Source: Acidibrevibacterium fodinaquatile
Lineage (GTDB): Bacteria; Pseudomonadota; Alphaproteobacteria; Acetobacterales; Acetobacteraceae
Direction of reading: 5' to 3'
NCBI RefSeq assembly: GCF_003352165.1
Contig: NZ_CP029176.1
Coordinates: 2,418,001-2,482,000, forward strand
Length of the DNA stretch: 64,000 bases
The notes under the pieces were generated by a model, which had not been told where the DNA came from, did not search any database, and worked only from the letters and a program-made list of their open reading frames with translations. Shown in pieces: positions 10,139 to 19,898 of the stretch. How positions within the stretch are numbered: the first letter of the stretch is position 1; each line of letters starts with the position of its first letter. The position numbers and the translations under genes were made by a program.

Positions 10139-11598
10139 CACGCCTCCAGCACCCAGGTATCCTTGGTGCCGCCGCCCTGGCTGGAATTGACCACCAGAGA
10201 CCCCTCGCGAAGCGCGACGCGAGTCAGCCCGCCAGGAACGATACGGATCTCCTTGCCGACCAGAACGAAGGGGCGAAGAAGATCGACATGGCGCGGCGCG
10301 ATCCCGCTCTCGACATAGGTCGGGCAGGAGGAGAGCGCGAGCGTCGGCTGCGCGATATAATCACCGGGGCGGGCACGGAGGCGGGCCGCGAAGACGTCGC
10401 GTTCGGCGCGGCTCGCCTGCGGGCCGATCAACATGCCATAGCCTCCTGAGCCCCGCGCCTCCTTCACCACCAATTCGTCGAGATGGGCGAGGACATAGGC
10501 GAGATCCTCGGCGCGGCTACAATCGAAGGTCGGCACATTGGCGAGCAGCGGCGCCTCGCCGAGATAGAAACGAATCATCTCCGGAACATAAGGGTAGACT
10601 GATTTATCGTCGGCGATGCCGGCGCCGACGCCATTGGCCAGCGTCACGTTGCCGGCGCGATAGGCGCCGAACAGGCCGGGGACGCCGAGTGTCGAATCGG
10701 CGCGGAAGGTCAGCGGATCAAGGAAATCGTCATCCACCCGGCGATAGAGGACATCGATCCGGCGTGGCCCTTCGGTGGTGCGCATGAAGACGGTATTGTC
10801 TTCGATGAAGAGATCCGCCCCCTCGACGATCTCGATCCCCATCTCGTCGGCGAGGAAAGAATGCTCGTAATAGGCGCTGTTGAAGGCGCCCGGGGTCAGC
10901 AACGCGACCGCCGGCTCGCCAGGGCAATGCGGCGGGGCAACCGAGCGCAGGGTCTCGAGCAGATCCTCGGGGTAGTGCGAGACCGGCGCGACGCGATGGC
11001 GCCCGAGCAGGCCAGGGAACAGGCGCATCGTCGCCTCGCGGTTCTCCAGCATGTAAGAAGCGCCCGAGGGCACCCGGCAATTATCTTCGAGCACACAGAA
11101 TTCGCGTGGCCCGAGGCGAACGATATCGATGCCGGCGATATGAGTATAGGCGCCATGGACGGGCATGAAATCCTGCATCTCGGGGCGAAACCCCTCGTTC
11201 ATGAGGATGAGCGCCTCGGGTATCCGCCCGGCGCGGAGGATTTCGCGCCCCTGATAGACATCGACGAGAAACGCGTTCAGCGCCCGCACCCGCTGGCGAA
11301 GGCCGCGCTCGAGAAAGGCCCATTCCTCCGCATCGAGCACCCGCGGAATGATGTCAAAAGGGATCGTGCGCTCGGGATTGCCGCCTTCGGTATAGACCGC
11401 GAAGGTGATGCCGACGCGGCGGAACAGAAGCTCCGCCTCCTCATGCTTGCGGCGGAGGAGATCGGGCGGGAGATCCTTGAGCCAATCGCGGATCATGGCG
11501 TAAGGCGCACGGCACATCCCCGCATGATGCATTTCGTCGAACCCGGCGGAGCCCGCCCCCTGCCTCGCCACCGGCAGATCGCTCTCTGGCTGCGCCAT
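10138..11598 (-). CDS. Circularly permuted type 2 ATP-grasp protein
   Basis: A 486-residue member of the circularly permuted ATP-grasp family (DUF404/DUF407). Typical segments are FDEMHHAG near the start, EGGNPERTIPFDIIPRVL, GIDIVRLGPREFCVLEDNCRVPSG, and KEARGSGGYGMLIGP with the ATP-grasp glycine-rich loop towards the C-terminus. ATP-grasp enzymes form amide bonds through acyl-phosphates; the substrates here are not known. I chose the ATG at 11598 because GGGGAAG precedes it; ATGs at 11619 and 11640 are possible. It is the first gene of the ATP-grasp, alpha-E, transglutaminase unit. Confidence 0.88.
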   Translation of the reverse strand: MAQPESDLPVARQGAGSAGFDEMHHAGMCRAPYAMIRDWLKDLPPDLLRRKHEEAELLFRRVGITFAVYTEGGNPERTIPFDIIPRVLDAEEWAFLERGLRQRVRALNAFLVDVYQGREILRAGRIPEALILMNEGFRPEMQDFMPVHGAYTHIAGIDIVRLGPREFCVLEDNCRVPSGASYMLENREATMRLFPGLLGRHRVAPVSHYPEDLLETLRSVAPPHCPGEPAVALLTPGAFNSAYYEHSFLADEMGIEIVEGADLFIEDNTVFMRTTEGPRRIDVLYRRVDDDFLDPLTFRADSTLGVPGLFGAYRAGNVTLANGVGAGIADDKSVYPYVPEMIRFYLGEAPLLANVPTFDCSRAEDLAYVLAHLDELVVKEARGSGGYGMLIGPQASRAERDVFAARLRARPGDYIAQPTLALSSCPTYVESGIAPRHVDLLRPFVLVGKEIRIVPGGLTRVALREGSLVVNSSQGGGTKDTWVLEA

Positions 11599-11679
11599 CG
11601 CTTCCCCGCTCGTTCGCATCGGACGGAGAAACCTTAGCAAACCTCATGCCAAAAAACACAAAGAAAGACCAGACGAGGC

Positions 11680-13161
11680 TTAACCCCCGCCGAGATAGCG
11701 GCGGCGGAGATGGGCCATGAAATCCTCGGGGTCGAGCGGTTTGCCGGTCGCGGCGCGGAGCAGATCGTTGAACCCGAGCAGGCTGCCGCGGCCATGGATC
11801 TCGGCCCGGAGCCAGGTGCGGAGCGGGGTGAAATCGCCGGCGGCGAGCGCCGCCTCGAGCCCCGGCACCCGTGTCCGCGCCGCCGCCATCAATTGCGCCG
11901 CCGCCATCGCCCCGAGCGTATAGCTCGGGAAATAGCCGAACGCGCCGTCATACCAATGGATATCCTGGAGACACCCCTCGGCGTCATCTCGCGGGGTGAT
12001 GCCGAGCAGCGCCGCCATCCCCTCGCGCCACGCGCCGGGAAGGTCGGCCGGGTCGAGATCCCCCGCGATCAGCGCCCGTTCGAGACGAAAGCGGAGGATG
12101 ACATGGGCGGGGTAGGTCACTTCATCGGCATCGACGCGGATCAAGCTGCGCCCGACACGCAGCCCTAGTCGCGCCAAGTTTTCCGGCGCGTAAAGCGCCG
12201 CAGCCCCGCCGAAACTCTCATGCAAAATTGGGCCGAGCCAAGCAAGAAACGCATCCGAGCGGCAAGCCTGCATTTCGATGATCAAGGACTGGCTCTCATG
12301 CACCGCCATCCCCGCCGCCATGCCAACCGGCTGGCGAGCATAAGCGGTCGGCAGACCCGCCTCATAAAGCGCATGTCCGGTCTCATGCATCACGCCCATC
12401 AGGCTTTGCGCGAAATCGGCCTCGTCATAGCGGGTGGTGATGCGGATATCGCTGGGCGTGCCGCCGGAGAACGGGTGCAAGGAACGATCGAGCCGGGCAT
12501 GGCTGAAATCGAGCCCGGCGCGCGCCGCCAAGCGCCGGCAAAGTGCCTCCTGCGCTGCCTCAGGAAACGGGCCGGGGGGAATTTGCGGCGCAACCTGGCG
12601 CGCCAGCGCGAGCGGCAACGCCTCGGCGAGAAAAGCCTGGTAGGTCGCGAAAATCGGCGCGACGTCAGCGGCGCGCACGCCACGCTGAAACCCCTCCATC
12701 AGCGCGTCATAAGGATCAAGCCCGAGCGCCGCCCCGAGTGCCGCGGCCGCTTCCCGCGCGAGCCGCACGACCTCGGTGAAAGCGGGTAAAACCTGCGCAA
12801 AATCCGCCGCCGCGCGCGCCCCGCGCCAGATTTTCTCGCACGCCGCATTGGCCCGCGCCTGCGCCTCGACGAGATCGCCAGGCAGCGCCGCGGCGCGGCG
12901 ATAGCGCTCTGCCATCAAAGCGAGATTGGCGCGTTCCCATGGGTCATCGCCGGGATCGGCGCCGGCGAGCCAATCCGCCATCTCGCCGGCGATCAGCAAC
13001 TCATGCGCAAGCCCGGCAAGGACCGCAAGTTGCTCGCCGCGCGCCGCCCCACCTCCCGGTGGCATCATCACCGCGGCGTCCCAACCCAGCATCGCCTGCG
13101 CTTCCTCGATCACCGCGATGCGGGCAAAGCGCGCCCGGAGACGGGTGTAAGCCTCATTCAT
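11680..13161 (-). CDS. M32 family carboxypeptidase
   Basis: A 493-residue metallocarboxypeptidase of the Taq/M32 family, which removes C-terminal residues from peptides. The zinc site is clear: MHETGHALYEAG carries HExxH, and AVHESQSLIIEM carries the family's second motif with a further glutamate ligand. The C-terminal YTLGAMAAAQL segment is also typical. Its start overlaps the end of the SURF1 gene by eight bases, so it may be the tail of the cytochrome oxidase operon, and it is followed by the ATP-grasp trio. Confidence 0.93.
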   Translation of the reverse strand: MNEAYTRLRARFARIAVIEEAQAMLGWDAAVMMPPGGGAARGEQLAVLAGLAHELLIAGEMADWLAGADPGDDPWERANLALMAERYRRAAALPGDLVEAQARANAACEKIWRGARAAADFAQVLPAFTEVVRLAREAAAALGAALGLDPYDALMEGFQRGVRAADVAPIFATYQAFLAEALPLALARQVAPQIPPGPFPEAAQEALCRRLAARAGLDFSHARLDRSLHPFSGGTPSDIRITTRYDEADFAQSLMGVMHETGHALYEAGLPTAYARQPVGMAAGMAVHESQSLIIEMQACRSDAFLAWLGPILHESFGGAAALYAPENLARLGLRVGRSLIRVDADEVTYPAHVILRFRLERALIAGDLDPADLPGAWREGMAALLGITPRDDAEGCLQDIHWYDGAFGYFPSYTLGAMAAAQLMAAARTRVPGLEAALAAGDFTPLRTWLRAEIHGRGSLLGFNDLLRAATGKPLDPEDFMAHLRRRYLGGG

Positions 13162-13879
13162 CGCCGCCGGCTCCCTCCTGCCGCCAATGTCTTCGCAGCC
13201 AAAGACCGTAGATCACCGCGAGCACGATCGCGAGCCCGAACCAGGTCAGGGCGTAGGAGAGGTGATTGTTCGGTGGCCGCGGCAAGCTCTCGGCCGGCGC
13301 CGGGATGCCGCCGGGCGGCGGCGCCCCCATCGCCATCAGCGTGAACGGCGCGACCGTTTTGAGGCCGAGGGCGTCGCCGATCCGAGCCGGGTCGAGGGTA
13401 TAAAAGCGTAACCGTCCGGGATCGTCGCGCGGCGTGAACCAACCCGGCCGCGCCGGCAGCCGGACGAAGCCGGTGACGCTCACCGCCGGCGCCGCCTCGG
13501 CGAAAGCGGCGAGCGCGCCGTCGGGGATCCAGCCGCGTGCGACCAGAAGCGGCGGCCCCGCCGCCGGCACCAGCACCTGCAATAATTGTCCTCCCATCGT
13601 CGGCCCCCGCGCCGTCTCGCGGACGTCGGCGCCGTAGAGCGCGATCACCGGCAGATAGCGGCCATGGACGACGACTTTCTCAAAGGGCGTCGGCGCCGCC
13701 GGCAGCGCGACCGGCGGGGCTGCCTCGGCGGCCGCGATCGCCGCGAGAATGCCCTCTTTCCAGGCCAGCCGGCGCAACTGCCAAACGCCGAGCCCCAGCA
13801 AAACCGCCAGCATAACCGCCGTGCTCAGCGTCGGGACGAGAAAATTGCGGCGCTTGCGCGGGCGGCGCGGCGCGGTCAC
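13154..13879 (-). CDS. SURF1 family cytochrome oxidase assembly protein
   Basis: A 241-residue inner-membrane protein with one transmembrane helix near the N-terminus (LVPTLSTAVMLAVLLGLGVW followed by QLRRLAWKE) and one at the C-terminus (LSYALTWFGLAIVLAVIYGL), the SURF1 topology. The GVWQLRRLAWK segment and NNHLSYALTWFGLA are family signatures. SURF1 helps insert heme a into cytochrome oxidase subunit I. The GTG start at 13879 overlaps the DUF983 stop by four bases; the frame is open further upstream but without similarity. Confidence 0.9.
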   Translation of the reverse strand: MTAPRRPRKRRNFLVPTLSTAVMLAVLLGLGVWQLRRLAWKEGILAAIAAAEAAPPVALPAAPTPFEKVVVHGRYLPVIALYGADVRETARGPTMGGQLLQVLVPAAGPPLLVARGWIPDGALAAFAEAAPAVSVTGFVRLPARPGWFTPRDDPGRLRFYTLDPARIGDALGLKTVAPFTLMAMGAPPPGGIPAPAESLPRPPNNHLSYALTWFGLAIVLAVIYGLWLRRHWRQEGAGGDE

Positions 13880-14244
13880 GGCCCCATCTCGGTGCGGCGA
13901 TAGCGGTATTGCAACACGATCAGCGCCGCCTTCAGCGGGCGCATCATCGCGATGGCGAGCGGGACCGTCACCACCGGCCACAACACCGCATGCACCCAAA
14001 GCGGCGGCGAGAACGTGAATTCGACCCAGAATGCCAAGCCGACGATCACCGCGCCGAGGACGAGAATAACCGCGACCGCCGGACCGTCACCAGCATCATG
14101 AGCGCTGAGATCAAGACCGCAAACTGGGCAGGCGGGGCGCACCGTGAGCAGGCCCGCGAACAGTTTACCCTGGCCGCAACGCGGACACCGCCCCGCAAGC
14201 GCCGCCCAAATCGGCGAGATCGCCGCATCCGGGGCGGGCGGCAT
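13876..14244 (-). CDS. DUF983 family membrane protein
   Basis: A 122-residue protein with two CxxC pairs (GRCPRCGQGKLF and ACPVCGLDL), which probably bind a metal, followed by two transmembrane helices (VAVILVLGAVIVGLAFWV and WVHAVLWPVVTVPLAIAMM). DUF983 proteins are regular members of alphaproteobacterial aa3 oxidase operons between subunit III and SURF1, as here, and their role in assembly is not established. The ATG at 14244 puts the start four bases after the subunit III stop. Confidence 0.85.
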   Translation of the reverse strand: MPPAPDAAISPIWAALAGRCPRCGQGKLFAGLLTVRPACPVCGLDLSAHDAGDGPAVAVILVLGAVIVGLAFWVEFTFSPPLWVHAVLWPVVTVPLAIAMMRPLKAALIVLQYRYRRTEMGP

Positions 14245-14248
14245 CGGC

Positions 14249-15100
14249 TTAGCCGGCAGATACCGGCGACGCCCCCCACCAATAGATGCACACGAAAAGG
14301 AACAGCCAAACGACATCGACGAAATGCCAATACCAAGCTGCCGCCTCGAAGCCAAAATGCCGCTCGGGCGTAAAATCGCCACCGGAAGCGCGGAGGAAGC
14401 AAACGATCAGGAACAGCGTCCCGACGATGACGTGAAAGCCGTGAAACCCGGTCGCGAGGAAGAACACCGAAGGGTAGATGGTGCCGCCGAAATGAAACGG
14501 CGCATGGGAATACTCAAGCGCCTGAAAGCCGGTGAAGCTGAGCCCGAGCAGCACCGTCAGCAACAGCCCCATGACCAGCCCCTTGCGGTCATTCTCCAAC
14601 AGGCTGTGATGTGCCCAGGTGACCGTGGTGCCCGAGAGCAGCAGGATCATGGTGTTCAGGAACGGAATATGGAACGGGGCGAAGGTGTGGATCCCCTCCG
14701 GCGGCCAGACCATTTCCTTGGCGCCGGCGACATGCTCGGGAAACAGCGCGAAATTGAAAAATGCCCAGAAGAAAGCGACGAAGAACATCACTTCGCTGGT
14801 GATGAAGAACATCATGCCGTAGCGCAGGCCAAGCCGCACCACCGGCGAATGCATCCCCGGCGTATGGCTTTCCTTGAGCACGTCACGCCACCAGAAGAAC
14901 ATCACCCCGAGCACGCCGAGCAGACCGAGAATGAGCAGCGTCCAACTATGATAATGCGCCTCGAAGACGATGCCGAGCACGGTGAGACCACCCGCCAGAG
15001 CGCCAACGATCGGCCACGGGCTGGGATCGACCAGATGATAAGGCTGCTTCAGGCCAGAACTGGCGACAGGGAGGGCAGCGGCGTGGGTATCAGTGCTCAT
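14249..15100 (-). CDS. ctaE: Cytochrome c oxidase subunit III
   Basis: A 283-residue protein with seven predicted transmembrane helices, an integral subunit of aa3 oxidase that stabilises the core and its proton uptake. Recognisable segments include HHSLLENDRKGLVMGL, the FFWAFFNFALFP helix, EYSHAPFHFGGTIYPSVFF and the C-terminal GFHGFHVIVGTLFL and WYWHFVDVVWLFLFVCIYWW. Length and order are normal for the family. There is a 139-bp gap before it where ctaG/cox11 would normally lie; I see no gene in that gap. Confidence 0.96.
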   Translation of the reverse strand: MSTDTHAAALPVASSGLKQPYHLVDPSPWPIVGALAGGLTVLGIVFEAHYHSWTLLILGLLGVLGVMFFWWRDVLKESHTPGMHSPVVRLGLRYGMMFFITSEVMFFVAFFWAFFNFALFPEHVAGAKEMVWPPEGIHTFAPFHIPFLNTMILLLSGTTVTWAHHSLLENDRKGLVMGLLLTVLLGLSFTGFQALEYSHAPFHFGGTIYPSVFFLATGFHGFHVIVGTLFLIVCFLRASGGDFTPERHFGFEAAAWYWHFVDVVWLFLFVCIYWWGASPVSAG

Positions 15101-15239
15101 GTCTCGTCCGTCTCATCTCGGCCGGGCTTGATCCGGCGGGGGAAAGGCTGGTCCGCGCATCATGGCCAAAAGAGCGCGCGGTTCAAGTGGTTGATCGGCG
15201 AAAACTGCGTGTGCGCCATGGGCGGGGAGCGATATCAGA

Positions 15240-15398
15240 TCAATGGCGTGTCATCTTGGCGATGGTGATGGCATAGAATAGGCCGGCGAGCGCAAACAGC
15301 ACCACAAACAGCGCCCAATTGCGCCCCCGCCGGCGCCGTTCGAGATCGGCGGGCTTGATCGGCGGCGCTGGCACCGGCTCGGTTTTCACGCCGTTCAC
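15240..15398 (-). CDS. CoxF-like small membrane protein
   Basis: A 52-residue protein with a charged N-terminal half (LERRRRGRN) and a single transmembrane helix (WALFVVLFALAGLFYAITIA), ending KMTRH. Small proteins like this lie between ctaB and ctaG in many alphaproteobacterial oxidase operons (CoxF). The GTG start at 15398 overlaps the ctaB stop by four bases, and that coupling together with the helix is the main reason to call it real. Its role is unknown. Confidence 0.75.
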   Translation of the reverse strand: MNGVKTEPVPAPPIKPADLERRRRGRNWALFVVLFALAGLFYAITIAKMTRH

Positions 15399-16342
15399 CC
15401 GACCAGACGGTCGACGGCGAAGGCCGCGAACAGCGCGAAAAGATAGAGGATGGAATAGCGAAAAGCCGCCCGCGCCGGCGCATCCTTGGTCAGGCTCCGC
15501 CCGGCCGCATCCACAGCGTCGCGCAGCACCCGCCAGGCGCTCACCAAAAAGCCAAGCCCGAGCCCGCACGCGGCGAAGCCATAGATTCGGCCAGCCTCGC
15601 CCAGCGCCCATGGCAAGAGCGTGAGCGGCACCAGGACCAATGTGTAGAGCATGATCTGCCGCCGCGTCGCCCGCAGGCCGGCCACCACAGGCAGCATCGG
15701 CACGCCGGCGCGCGCGTAATCGCCATGGGCGTAGAGCGCGAGCGACCAGAAATGCGGCGGCGTCCAGAAGAAAATAATGGCAAACAGCACGAGCGGCGTT
15801 AGCGCGAGATGCCCGGTCACCGCGACCCAACCGATCAGCGGCGGGAAGGCGCCGGCAGCCCCGCCGATGACGATGTTCTGCGGCGTCCGCCGCTTCAGCC
15901 ACATCGTATAGACGAACACGTAAAACAGGATCGAGGCCGCGAGGGCAGCACCCGCCGCGACATTGGTCGCGAGCCCCATGACCAGAACCGAGGCAACGGC
16001 CAGCGCGATTCCGAAGCCGAGCGCATCCGCCGGCGCGATCCGCCCGTCCGGCACGGGCCGCCGCGCCGTCCGCCGCATCACTGCGTCGATGTCACGGTCG
16101 TACCACATATTGATCGCCCCGGCCGCACCGGCGCCGACCGCAATGCACAGGATCGCCGCAAGACCGAGCACCGGATGCATTCCCCCCGGCGCGACCAGCA
16201 AGCCGACCAGCCCGGTGAAAACGACCAGCGTCATCACCCGCGGCTTGAGCAGAGCCATCCAGTCGCTCACGGTCGCGACCGCGACGAGCGGCGAGGAGAC
16301 GATCTCCCCGCCAGGCGCTTCAATCCAAACAGAATCGCTCAT
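15395..16342 (-). CDS. ctaB: Protoheme IX farnesyltransferase (heme O synthase)
   Basis: A UbiA-family prenyltransferase of 315 residues that adds a farnesyl chain to heme b to give heme o, the precursor of heme a. The prenyl-diphosphate-binding motif is NMWYDRDIDAVMRRTARRP, with both aspartates, near residue 90. The protein is otherwise mostly transmembrane helices; FFWTPPHFWSLAL is a further family signature. The ATG at 16342 (MSDSVWIEAP) lies 14 bases after ctaD. The gene is also called cyoE or coxE in other species. Confidence 0.95.
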   Translation of the reverse strand: MSDSVWIEAPGGEIVSSPLVAVATVSDWMALLKPRVMTLVVFTGLVGLLVAPGGMHPVLGLAAILCIAVGAGAAGAINMWYDRDIDAVMRRTARRPVPDGRIAPADALGFGIALAVASVLVMGLATNVAAGAALAASILFYVFVYTMWLKRRTPQNIVIGGAAGAFPPLIGWVAVTGHLALTPLVLFAIIFFWTPPHFWSLALYAHGDYARAGVPMLPVVAGLRATRRQIMLYTLVLVPLTLLPWALGEAGRIYGFAACGLGLGFLVSAWRVLRDAVDAAGRSLTKDAPARAAFRYSILYLFALFAAFAVDRLVG

Positions 16343-16356
16343 ACCCGTCTCTGCCG

Positions 16357-17958
<1,602 letters not shown>

Positions 17959-17995
17959 TCATCAACTCCTCGAAAAACGCTGCCCGGAAGTGGGG

Positions 17996-18877
17996 TCAGC
18001 GCCGCGTCTCGTTCATCAGCCCATCCGCCGCCGCCAGGCGGTTGTCGCCGAGCCTCGCCGGCGCATTCTCCGACGTCTGCTCCTGCGCCTTGGCTTTGGC
18101 TGCCCACGCCTTGAAATCAGCGTCGCTCAGCGCCTCGACCACGATCGGCATCTGGCTGTGGTTCATACCACAGACTTGGTTGCATTCGCCGTAATATCTA
18201 CCCGGTTTCTCGACCCGCACCCAGGTTTCGATGCTGCGCCCGGGGATCGCGTAGCGCTGCACGCCGAGGCTCGGGATAAAGAAGCTGTGGATGACGTCGG
18301 TCGAGGTGGTGAGGATGCGGATATCCTTGCCCACCGGCACGACCAGCGGATTATCCACCTCCAGAAGACGCATCTGCCCAGGCTTTAACTGGCTGTCCGG
18401 AATGATGCGGCTTTCGATATCGAGCCCGCCCTGATCAGGATAGCCATATTCCCAATACCATTGATGCGCCGTGACCTTGATCGTCAGCGCCGGATCATGG
18501 GTGCGATCCTCGTAATAGACCAGGCGGAAAGAGGGAATGGCGATGATCACCAGGATCAGGATCGGCAGCACCGTCCACAGCACCTCGATCAAGGTGTTAT
18601 GGCTGGTGCGACTCGCCTCGGGGTTGCGCTGCGCATTGTAGCGATAGAGCACCCACACCAGCAGCGCGCCGACCAGAAGCGTAATCAAGGTGATGATCAC
18701 CAGCACGAAATCGTGCAACGCGATGATGTCATGCTTCACCGGGCTGAAGCCCGGCTGCATGTCCATCTCCCAGGGCTTGGGCGCTTGCGCCAGCGCCGGC
18801 CGCGCCAGCCCGATCATCCCCATCGTCGCGATGAGCATGCTGACAAATATAGCGAAACGCCGCCCCAGTAATCGCAT
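17996..18877 (-). CDS. ctaC: Cytochrome c oxidase subunit II
   Basis: A 293-residue subunit that takes electrons from cytochrome c through the binuclear CuA centre. A signal peptide (cut near ARPALA) is followed by two transmembrane helices (LVIITLITLLVGALLVWVLY and VLWTVLPILILVIIAIPSF) and a periplasmic cupredoxin domain. CuA ligands are visible in DVIHSFFIPSLG (histidine) and ECNQVCGMNHSQM (both cysteines, the glutamate, histidine and methionine). The ATG at 18877 gives the proper signal peptide. It is the first gene of the oxidase operon. Confidence 0.97.
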   Translation of the reverse strand: MRLLGRRFAIFVSMLIATMGMIGLARPALAQAPKPWEMDMQPGFSPVKHDIIALHDFVLVIITLITLLVGALLVWVLYRYNAQRNPEASRTSHNTLIEVLWTVLPILILVIIAIPSFRLVYYEDRTHDPALTIKVTAHQWYWEYGYPDQGGLDIESRIIPDSQLKPGQMRLLEVDNPLVVPVGKDIRILTTSTDVIHSFFIPSLGVQRYAIPGRSIETWVRVEKPGRYYGECNQVCGMNHSQMPIVVEALSDADFKAWAAKAKAQEQTSENAPARLGDNRLAAADGLMNETRR

Positions 18878-18902
18878 CGGCCGATCTTCCCGTTTTCGAC
18901 GT

Positions 18903-18923
18903 GCCGGCCACGCTGTGGCCGGC
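18903..18923. other. Hairpin in the ctaC leader
   Basis: GCCGGCCAC and GTGGCCGGC form a perfect 9-bp stem with a 3-base loop, 25 bp upstream of the ctaC ATG. It could be the end of the upstream flagellar transcript or a leader structure affecting ctaC. No T-run follows. Confidence 0.45.
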
Positions 18924-18990
18924 GGATATGAAGACATCGGTTAGCCCCGCTGCCGTCCGCGATCAAGAGGCGATGTCAAAACCCTGGCGT

Positions 18991-19878
18991 TCAGCGGCTG
19001 AGATGCCGCTCGACCGCCGAGTCCGGCGGCGGCAGGCCAGCCAAAATATCGCGCGCCAACACCCGCCCGAGACAGACCTGCAACCGCCGCGCATCCAAAA
19101 GCCGCTCCGCCCGACGCGCATGCTCGAGATCGACCCCCCCTCCCTCGGCCCAGCCGCGCATCAGATCGAAGCGGGAAAACAGCGCGACCCCCGGCGCGGT
19201 CGCGGCGGCCCGCAACACCGCCTCGTAAGGACGCAAATCGGCATGCATGCGCAAGACCCGGCTGTAGGGCAGATCAACCAGGATCAACCCCGCCCCCGCC
19301 CGCGCCACCGCCGTGCGGCCATCCTCGAGCGCGCGGGCAAATGCCGCAGCGGAAACCCGCCGCAGCGCCTCGATCGTGCCGGTCTGCCAGATCACCAGTT
19401 GCACCGGATGCTCGGCGAGCCTCGCGGGGAGATCGCGGCTCATGGTTTCGGCGGCCATCCCGCGCCCGCCATAGAGGCTGAGCACAATGTCGGCACTGGG
19501 CATCGCCGCCTTTAGAATCTGGGCCGTGCGATAGGCGAAAGAATCGAAAATCCGCCCGGGCGGCGGGCCGAGAACGCTGCCCGAGCCAATGGCGAGGATT
19601 TCGAGATGCCCGCCCGGGCGAAGGGCCGCGCTCAGGGCGGGAGATGCCAACGACGCCGCCGGCGCCGAGGGCGGGGGACAAAATCCTTTGGGCAGCGGCG
19701 GCGGCGGATCGCTGCCGGGGCCGGCAAGCACGATGCGCGCCGAAATCGGCGCCGATGGCGCGACACCCTCCTGCCAGGCGGCCCGCGCCGGAACGGCGAG
19801 ACAAAACACCGCCAAAGCAAGCGCCAGAACCGCGCCCCCTCTCTGCCACGCCCGCCGTCTCTGCCACGCATAGGTCAC
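18991..19878 (-). CDS. SGNH/GDSL hydrolase family protein, exported
   Basis: A 295-residue protein with an N-terminal signal sequence (GAVLALALAVFCLAVPARA) and an SGNH-like domain from about residue 90. Block I appears as AIGSGSVLG (G-S-G-S in place of GDS), a strand LVIWQTGTIEA stands where block III is expected, and GGVDLEHA supplies a D-x-x-H motif near the end. The substrate is unknown; such proteins can be esterases or deacetylases acting on cell-wall or glycan substrates. It is the last gene in the flagellar run, 20 bp after flhG. Confidence 0.6.
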   Translation of the reverse strand: MTYAWQRRRAWQRGGAVLALALAVFCLAVPARAAWQEGVAPSAPISARIVLAGPGSDPPPPLPKGFCPPPSAPAASLASPALSAALRPGGHLEILAIGSGSVLGPPPGRIFDSFAYRTAQILKAAMPSADIVLSLYGGRGMAAETMSRDLPARLAEHPVQLVIWQTGTIEALRRVSAAAFARALEDGRTAVARAGAGLILVDLPYSRVLRMHADLRPYEAVLRAAATAPGVALFSRFDLMRGWAEGGGVDLEHARRAERLLDARRLQVCLGRVLARDILAGLPPPDSAVERHLSR

Positions 19879-19898
19879 GAAAAGGCGCGCTACCAGCG

